DNA of 37,349 nt from Prevotella sp. UBA2756. Lineage in GTDB: Bacteria; Bacteroidota; Bacteroidia; Bacteroidales; Bacteroidaceae. Location of the stretch: contig DEJE01000030.1 in assembly GCA_002353205.1 (NCBI GenBank), positions 2,874 to 40,222 on the forward strand, given 5' to 3'. Shown here piece after piece: positions 25,510-30,784 of this stretch; the stretch's first letter is position 1, and every line of letters begins with the position of its first letter. The notes beneath the pieces are model-generated. The model made no database searches. It had not been told where the DNA came from and saw nothing but the letters and a program-made list of their open reading frames with translations. Made by a program: the position numbers and the translations under genes.

Positions 25510-26217
25510 ATGAAGAAGATGATTCTCATGGCTATCGTCGGCCTCATGGCCGCCATGCCGCTGCAGGCGCAGCACTATCAGGACAGCCGTTACTACAACC
25601 CGCGCACCGGTCGCCTCGACTATCGTGGCGGCAGCCGACCGTCGACTGTGCGTCAGCGCCCGGGCTATCTGGATGCTTACTTCGCGTTCCGCATAGGACC
25701 GACGTTCACCACGGTGACGAGCGACGACCCCTATCTCGACGGCAGCAGCATGAAGACGGGCCTGAACGCCGGTGTGGCTGCCGGCTTCGGTCTGTCCTAC
25801 CGCGCCCCTCTCTACCTTGAGACGGGTCTTTACTACACGCAGAAGGGCGGCAAAGGGAAGATCGACGGCTCGCGCTTCACCTATAATCTGGACTATATGG
25901 AGGTGCCGCTGGTGCTGAAATACAAGCACTATGTCGACAACGCCTTCTCCGTGGAGCCTTTCATCGGCGGCTACGTGGCCTGCGGCGTGGGTGGCAACAT
26001 CAAGGACTTCGGACAGCGCGAGGCCTACAAGTCGTTCTCCGACTCGCCCTATACGTTCCAGCGCTTCGACGGCGGACTGCGGCTGGGCTGCGGTCTGCGC
26101 TACGACATGCTCTATGCCGACGTGACCTACGACCTTGGACTGGCCAACGTGTCGCACAACGCCTTCGACGATGCGCGCAACAGTGCGCTGATGTTGAATT
26201 TCGGTGTTGAGTTTTAG
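25510..26217 (+). CDS. Outer-membrane beta-barrel protein, PorT-like
   Basis: A 235-residue protein with a signal peptide (MKKMILMAIVGLMAAMPLQAQ). A short Tyr/Arg-rich segment precedes eight or so alternating strands (AYFAFRIGPTF, AGFGLSYRAPLYLETGLYY, MEVPLVLKYK, PFIGGYVACGVGG, LRLGCGLRYDMLYADVTYDLGL) and a terminal strand ending in Phe (LMLNFGVEF). This matches the outer-membrane beta-barrel/PorT-like family of Bacteroidota. The start at 25510 follows an AG-rich leader (GGAAAGGGAAAACAGG). A barrel role is clear; a specific function is not. Confidence 0.85.
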   Translation: MKKMILMAIVGLMAAMPLQAQHYQDSRYYNPRTGRLDYRGGSRPSTVRQRPGYLDAYFAFRIGPTFTTVTSDDPYLDGSSMKTGLNAGVAAGFGLSYRAPLYLETGLYYTQKGGKGKIDGSRFTYNLDYMEVPLVLKYKHYVDNAFSVEPFIGGYVACGVGGNIKDFGQREAYKSFSDSPYTFQRFDGGLRLGCGLRYDMLYADVTYDLGLANVSHNAFDDARNSALMLNFGVEF

Positions 26218-26224
26218 GCTCCAT

Positions 26225-26458
26225 GCCTCCCCGAGGGGAGGCGGAACCCCTCGTTCTGGCGAATTTCCTAATTCGCCAGCATTGAGTATAAGGATTTGTA
26301 ATCCGCAAAGAAAGGTCCCAACCGAATAAAGGAGTCGGTCACTCCGTGGGTTTTCTCGCATTACAAATGCTTATACTCACAGCGAGCGAATTACAAATTC
26401 GCTCGAACAAGGGGGAAGGCTTTCTGAGAGTTGGGTATATCCTCTCCCCCTCGGGGGA
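26225..26458. repeat. Nested set of hairpins, REP- or MITE-like element
   Basis: From outside inwards: GC hairpins GCCTCCCC-GA-GGGGAGGC (26225-26242) and TCTCCCCC-TC-GGGGGAGA (near 26441-26458); perfect 10-bp AT/GC hairpins at 26256-26279 (CTGGCGAATT arm) and 26383-26405 (CGAGCGAATT arm); then a 20-bp inverted repeat with one mismatch (TGAGTATAAG at 26283-26302 against 26360-26379). At the centre is GGAGT-CGGTC-ACTCC. No coding sequence is visible in 26218-26480. Confidence 0.75.
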
Positions 26459-26603
26459 GACGGAGGGGGGTCACTGTTCTTCATTTTGTCAACAATTTTA
26501 ACCGAAAATTTTTGCAGGAATTTTTGATCGTTTTAGGAAGACGAATGCTTCCGAAACGGAGAAAAACGCGTTCAGAATCGCGGGAATTTTCGTTGCGATT
26601 TTC

Positions 26604-26706
26604 AAAATGAGCCATTTTACACTCCAAAATGACGCATTTTGCTCGATGAAATGGCTCATTCTGCAAAGCAAAATGGCCCATTCTGGAGTTCAGAATGAGC
26701 CATTTT
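26604..26706. repeat. Five 15-bp near-palindromic sites at an exact 22-bp period
   Basis: Copies start at 26604, 26626, 26648, 26670 and 26692. The consensus is AAAATGRSYCATTTT, with 7-bp unrelated spacers between them. The period is not a multiple of three, so the repeat is a DNA feature and not a protein one. Copies 4 and 5 also form an inverted repeat with 17-bp arms (16 matches). The surrounding stretch 26480-26880 is AT-rich and I see no gene in it. Confidence 0.85.
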
Positions 26707-26892
26707 GGAAGGCGTAAAAATGTAAAGAAAACACAAGATATTTATTTTCAACATCTTAGAAACCTCGTCATATTTCGCTTATTTTCGCCCGTCGGATTTT
26801 AATTTCAGAATAATGCAGCCACAGAGCGTCAAAATGAAGTTTTTGTAAAAATAATTCTTTGCACAACTACCTCAAGTTCAGATTGTCTTTTA

Positions 26893-27043
26893 GGAGTTTA
26901 GGAGTTTGGGAGTCTAGGAGTTTAGACATTAGTGTTTGGGTGATGGTTGAACCGGACTCCGAGCTTGCTTGCCTGAGCACCAACGGAGCGCAAGAACAAA
27001 TGTCTAAACTCCAGCGGCTGAAAGCCGCGAATACTCCTATACT
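26893..27043. repeat. Stutter-repeat island with inverted phrase (locus D)
   Basis: Repeats of GGAGTTTAGGAGTTTGGGAG run from 26893. The copy GGAGTTTAGACATT (26917-26930) is perfectly inverted at 26999-27012. Between them lies a GC-rich segment whose minus strand starts GTTCTTGCGCTCCG and holds CAAGCAAGCTCGGAGTCCGG, resembling the cassettes of the other islands. Then follow the hairpin GCGGCT-GAA-AGCCGC (27014-27028) and the words ATACTCCTATACT. The island is interrupted by the MITE at 27044. Confidence 0.7.
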
Positions 27044-27197
27044 GTAACTACTCAGTCCCCCCAATTCTTAAACAAAAATCTTCAAAAATCTGACACAAAT
27101 CTTTCCCTTTAGCCTTATCATAACCGTGCAGGACGAACATTTTTGTATGATTTTTGAAGATTTTTGTCCATAGTTGAATAGGGTGCTGAGTAGTTAC
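27044..27197. mobile_element. 154-bp MITE of IS66 type with 8-bp target-site duplication
   Basis: Terminal inverted repeats are GTAACTACTCAG (27044-27055) and CTGAGTAGTTAC (27186-27197), exact over 12 bp. They are flanked on both sides by the direct duplication CCTATACT (27036-27043 and 27198-27205). GTAA ends and an 8-bp duplication are the hallmarks of IS66-family transposition. Inside is a perfect 19-bp inverted repeat (27072-27090 and 27149-27167). There is no transposase, so it would need one supplied in trans. Confidence 0.88.
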
Positions 27198-27227
27198 CCT
27201 ATACTCCTCAACTCCTAAAAAACGTAA

Positions 27228-27272
27228 CTCTTAATTCTTAACTCTTAATTCTTAACTCTTAACTCTTAACTC
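27228..27272. repeat. AACTCTTAATTCTT stutter at the 3' end of serB
   Basis: About three units of the 14-bp phrase AACTCTTAATTCTT and its shorter form AACTCTT run into the serB stop codon, which on the minus strand reads AGAGTTAAG. The same phrase in the same orientation ends the PAP2 gene at 28.8 kb. Confidence 0.8.
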
Positions 27273-28501
27273 TCTAAGTACGAGTCTTTGAACCCGAGGA
27301 AGTAGAGCACGCCGTCGAGGCCGATGGTGTTGATCGACTGCTTGGCGTTGGCCACGACGCGCGGTTTGGCGTGGAAGGCGATGCCGAGACCGGCCTGCGA
27401 GAGCATGGGGAGGTCGTTGGCGCCGTCGCCCACGGCGATGGTCTGCGCCAGGTTCACCTTCTCCACCTGTGCGATGAGCTTGAGGAGCTCCGCCTTGCGG
27501 TGGCCGTCGACGACATCGCCCACGTAGCGCCCCGTTAGTTTGCCGTTGTCGTCGATCTCGAGCTCGTTGGCATAGACGTAGTCGATGCCGTATCGGCGCT
27601 GCAGGAATTCTCCGAAATAGGTGAATCCGCCGCTGAGGATGGCTATCTTGTAGCCGCAGCGCTTCAGGACTGTCATCAGTCGGTCCACGCCCTCGGTGAT
27701 GGGCAGGTGCTCTGCGATGTCGTTCATCACGCTGACGTCGAGCCCCTTGAGGAGTGCCACGCGGCGCGTGAAGCTCTCCTTGAAGTCTATCTCTCCGCGC
27801 ATAGCGCTCTCGGTGATAGCCTTCACCTCGTTTCCCACGCCGGCGCGCATGGCGAGCTCGTCGATGCACTCGGTCTGTATGAGCGTGGAGTCCATGTCGA
27901 AGCAGATGAGGCGTCGGCTGCGGCGGTACATATCGTCGCGCTGTAGCGAGAAGTCGAAAGCCATCTCGGCCGAGAGGTGCATCAGCTCGGCCTGCATGGC
28001 GGCGCGGTCGGCGGGTTCTCCTCGTAGCGAGAACTCAATGCATGCGCGCACCTTCTTCTCAGTGTTGCGCAGGCTCATGCGTCCCGAGAGTCGCAGAATG
28101 TTGTCGATGTTGAGACCCTGCTGTGCGATGACCTTTGTGGCCGCCTCTATCTGTCGTGCCGAGAGTGATCGGCCGATGATTGTCAGGATGTAGCGGTTCT
28201 TGCCCTGCCGTCCCACCCACGCCTCGTATTCGTCGTCGGTGATGGGCGCGAAGCCGATGTTGACGCCCAGTTCGGTGGCCTTAAAGAGCAGCTCCTTCAT
28301 CACCTGTCCCGAGTGGTTCTCCTCAATGCGGATGAGGATGCCCAGCGAGAGCGTTGAGTGGATGTCGGCCTGTCCGATGTCGAGCACCTTGGCGTCGTGC
28401 GTGGCGAGGATGCCCATGATGGAGGCAGTGAGTCCCGGGCGGTCCTGTCCTGTGATCCTTATGAGGATTTGTTCCTCTTTCTGTATGATTTCTTTTGGCA
28501 T
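27266..28501 (-). CDS. serB: Phosphoserine phosphatase with N-terminal ACT domains
   Basis: Last step of serine synthesis: dephosphorylation of O-phosphoserine. The 411-residue protein has two ACT-type regulatory domains in the first half (LIRITGQDRPGLTASIMGIL, then a second from about residue 95) and a HAD phosphatase in the second half. The HAD motifs are DMDSTLIQ (nucleophile Asp), SGGFTYF (motif II), and GDGANDLPML (motif IV). The start at 28501 (MPKEIIQKEEQ) is chosen because the upstream frame to 28564 is only translated phrase repeat. The stop codon lies in another phrase repeat. It is downstream of the PAP2 gene, separated by the repeat island, and may still be read from the ribF operon. 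Confidence 0.94.
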   Translation of the reverse strand: MPKEIIQKEEQILIRITGQDRPGLTASIMGILATHDAKVLDIGQADIHSTLSLGILIRIEENHSGQVMKELLFKATELGVNIGFAPITDDEYEAWVGRQGKNRYILTIIGRSLSARQIEAATKVIAQQGLNIDNILRLSGRMSLRNTEKKVRACIEFSLRGEPADRAAMQAELMHLSAEMAFDFSLQRDDMYRRSRRLICFDMDSTLIQTECIDELAMRAGVGNEVKAITESAMRGEIDFKESFTRRVALLKGLDVSVMNDIAEHLPITEGVDRLMTVLKRCGYKIAILSGGFTYFGEFLQRRYGIDYVYANELEIDDNGKLTGRYVGDVVDGHRKAELLKLIAQVEKVNLAQTIAVGDGANDLPMLSQAGLGIAFHAKPRVVANAKQSINTIGLDGVLYFLGFKDSYLES

Positions 28502-28510
28502 ATTCTTTTT

Positions 28511-28737
28511 TAAGTTGACAAGTTGACGAGTTGACAAGTTGACGAGTTGACAAGTTCTTTGCAAGCAAAGCGAGCGAAGCTCGAGCGGACGAGTTGTTTT
28601 TCAAGTTGACGAGTTGACAAATTGACGAGTTCTTTGCAAGCAAAGCGAGCGAAGCTCGAGCGGACAAGTTGACGAGTTGACAAGTTGACGAGTTCTTTGC
28701 AAGCAAAGCGAGCGAAGCTCGAGCGGACAAGTTATTT
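28511..28737. repeat. Stutter-repeat island with three identical 37-bp hairpin cassettes (locus C)
   Basis: Exact cassette copies lie at 28554-28590, 28629-28665 and 28692-28728. Each holds two perfect hairpins in tandem, CTTTGC-AA-GCAAAG and CGAGC-GAA-GCTCG, then AGCGGAC. Around and between them runs the 16-bp phrase ACAAGTTGACGAGTTG in direct repeat. The translated frame on the minus strand is repetitive and not a credible protein. Confidence 0.85.
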
Positions 28738-28816
28738 CTCCACTCTCCACTTTCCACTTTCCACTCTTAACTCTTAATTCTTAACTCTTAATTCTTAACT
28801 CTTAATTCTTAACTCT
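28738..28816. repeat. CACTTTCCACT and AACTCTTAATTCTT stutters before the PAP2 stop
   Basis: A run of CTCCACTTTCCACTTTCCAC words changes into four units of the 14-bp phrase AACTCTTAATTCTT and reaches the stop codon of the PAP2 gene. The PAP2 end on the minus strand (AAG AGT TAA) is itself part of the phrase. Confidence 0.8.
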
Positions 28817-29765
28817 TAAAGTTTCCCACTGACAGGATGAAGTAGAGGGCGGTGCCGGTGATGAGGCCTGCTATGGCGTCGATGGCGTAGTGGGCCTGTA
28901 TGTAGACGGTGGAGAAGCAGAGGAGGACGAAGAAAGGTAGCAGACCGTAGAGCAGACGGCGGTTGCCCGTGCGCCAGGCGAGGAACATGAGCACCGTCGA
29001 CACCCCCACATGGCTGCTGGGGAAGGCTGCCGTGGGCCGTTCGCCCGCCGCCTTGGCGCTCTCCACGAGTTCGTAGAAGAATCCGTCGGTCCATCCCGGC
29101 GACGGCAGGCACTCCTGATGGGTCTCGAAATAGGCTCCCACGTCGATGAACACGCCTCGCGCTATCTCCTCCACGCCCACGGCCTGATAGTAGAACGTGG
29201 GTCCTACGACGGGGACGAAGATGAAGACGAAATAGTAGATGAAGAACGAGGCGAGGATGATGAACGATGCGCGCAGGAACTCCTTGTAGCGGAAAAAGAA
29301 GAAGAACAGCGTGACGACGGCGATCATCGGGTAGTAGGAGGCGTAGCCCAGGTCCATGAACTCGCTGAACCACGCCCAGGGCATGGCCTGCGAGAAGAGG
29401 AGTGCGGGCTGACAGCCGAAGACGACCTGCTCGAGCGATGCGAAGACGTGGTCGAGATTGGGGAAGATGCGGTTGAGCTCGTAGGTGTCGGGATACCACC
29501 ACGAGAGGAGCGCCATCTGCACGGCCACGCGCACGAAGTGCATCAGGCGGCAGGGCACCATGCGGTAGACGGCATAGACGGCCGCCGTGGTGGCTACCAC
29601 GCGCACGCGCCCCCAGATCATCGCCTCGGTGTTGTGGAGGCGAGTGGCGCTGAAGAAGATGAGCAGGAGCGTGAAGAGGAGGTAGGCCACGACCACCCAC
29701 TCGAAGGCGAAGAGCCCTTTGTGGGGCTTCTTCTCGATGGTGAAGAGATCTTTCAGTTGTTTCAT
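28809..29765 (-). CDS. PAP2-superfamily membrane phosphatase/phosphotransferase
   Basis: A 318-residue protein with about six transmembrane segments. The PAP2 signature is in the C-terminal third: GERPTAAFPSSHVG (motif with the first catalytic His) and YIQAHYAIDAIAG (second His with Asp). The long N-terminal membrane part and the spacing of the motifs are like inositol-phosphorylceramide-synthase and lipid phosphatase branches, so a lipid head-group reaction is likely, but the substrate is not known. It follows the SDR gene by 4 bp and is the last clear gene of the ribF operon before the repeat island. Confidence 0.85.
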   Translation of the reverse strand: MKQLKDLFTIEKKPHKGLFAFEWVVVAYLLFTLLLIFFSATRLHNTEAMIWGRVRVVATTAAVYAVYRMVPCRLMHFVRVAVQMALLSWWYPDTYELNRIFPNLDHVFASLEQVVFGCQPALLFSQAMPWAWFSEFMDLGYASYYPMIAVVTLFFFFFRYKEFLRASFIILASFFIYYFVFIFVPVVGPTFYYQAVGVEEIARGVFIDVGAYFETHQECLPSPGWTDGFFYELVESAKAAGERPTAAFPSSHVGVSTVLMFLAWRTGNRRLLYGLLPFFVLLCFSTVYIQAHYAIDAIAGLITGTALYFILSVGNFKS

Positions 29766-29769
29766 GTTC

Positions 29770-30765
29770 TCAGAGCCAGTGGTGATCCTTGTACCAGGCG
29801 ATGGTCTCGGCCACGCCGCGCCCGAGCTGATAGTGGGGCTCGTAGCCCAGCAGCTCGCGGGCGGGCGTGATGTCGCAGCGCCAGTTGCGTTGCTTCAGAA
29901 TGTTGTACTTGTCGTTGTTCAGGGCCGTGATGGAGCCCGTGAGCCGTCCTATGTGCTCCCCGACGAAGGTGACGATGCGCAGCACCCATATCGGCGCCTT
30001 GATGCGCAGGCACCAGGGGCGGCCCATCTCACGGATGATGAGGTCGGAGAAGGTCGACGACTGGTACACCTCGCCGTCGCTGAGGAAGAAGTGCTGGCCT
30101 GCCTGTCCGCGCTCGATGGCGAGGAAGACGGCCTGCACGACGTCCTTCACGTAGACGAAGGTGATGTCTTGCCGTTTGTAGCCCACGGCGAAGTCGACGT
30201 GCCCCTTGATGCTCTTGGCCATGAGGAAATAGTCTTTCTCGCGCGGACCGTAGACGCCCGTGGGCCGCAGGGTGACGCAGGGGAAGCCTTCGAGCGAGTC
30301 GAGGAACTGCTCGGCCTCGAGCTTGCTGCGCCCGTAGGCGGTGTTGGGCCGTGGCTGGTCGGTGTCGCGGATGGGCTGGTAGGGCTGTTCTTCGCGTATG
30401 GCACCGAAGATGCTCAGCGAACTGAGATAGACGAACTTCGCGAGCGAGTGCTGCGTGGCGATGAGTGCGCGCACGAAGTTCTTCGTGCCCTCGGTGTTGA
30501 TGCGGCGGAAGTCGTCGGGGTTGAGACATTTGGTCACGCCGGCGGCATGGACCACGACGTCGAACTGGTGGTGGCTCAGCTGCTCGGTGAGCTGCTGCTC
30601 GTCGGAGAGGTTGAGCTCCAGGAAGCGGATGCGCTCGTCTTGCAGCCACTGCCGGGAGCTGGAGCCGCGCACGGCGGCCCACACCTCGAGGCCTCGGCTG
30701 AGGGCCTCCTCGACGATGAAGCTTCCGATGAAGCCCGAAGCCCCTGTGATGAGTATCTTCTGCAT
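29770..30765 (-). CDS. Extended short-chain dehydrogenase / NAD-dependent epimerase family
   Basis: A 331-residue extended SDR. The N-terminal Rossmann motif GASGFIGS binds NAD(P); the active-site Tyr and Lys are in AYGRSK, with Ser in LSSLSIFG and a conserved RPTGVYGP. It acts on a sugar nucleotide or on a keto-lipid. Its pairing with a PAP2 protein 4 bp downstream makes a lipid substrate (for example 3-ketosphinganine or a ceramide precursor) worth considering, but sequence alone cannot separate this from a nucleotide-sugar epimerase. It lies 19 bp after the S46 peptidase gene. Confidence 0.85.
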   Translation of the reverse strand: MQKILITGASGFIGSFIVEEALSRGLEVWAAVRGSSSRQWLQDERIRFLELNLSDEQQLTEQLSHHQFDVVVHAAGVTKCLNPDDFRRINTEGTKNFVRALIATQHSLAKFVYLSSLSIFGAIREEQPYQPIRDTDQPRPNTAYGRSKLEAEQFLDSLEGFPCVTLRPTGVYGPREKDYFLMAKSIKGHVDFAVGYKRQDITFVYVKDVVQAVFLAIERGQAGQHFFLSDGEVYQSSTFSDLIIREMGRPWCLRIKAPIWVLRIVTFVGEHIGRLTGSITALNNDKYNILKQRNWRCDITPARELLGYEPHYQLGRGVAETIAWYKDHHWL

Positions 30766-30784
30766 AGCCCTGTGGGTGGAAAGG

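Noticed and set aside
26481..26681. Small minus-strand protein over the 22-bp array
   Set aside because: The repeat period is not a multiple of three and the similarity is at DNA level; there is no promoter or ribosome site.
28502..28564. N-terminal extension of SerB (MQRTCQLVNLSTRQ)
   Set aside because: These codons are phrase repeat; the protein family begins near MPKEIIQ at 28501.
28511..28737. CRISPR array
   Set aside because: The three 37-bp repeats with 26-38 bp gaps look CRISPR-like, but the gaps are low-complexity phrase repeats and not unique spacers, and no cas gene is present.
28323..28757. Hypothetical protein on the minus strand rich in ARASLALLAKN and CQLVNL repeats
   Set aside because: It is the translation of the repeat island plus an out-of-frame part of serB.
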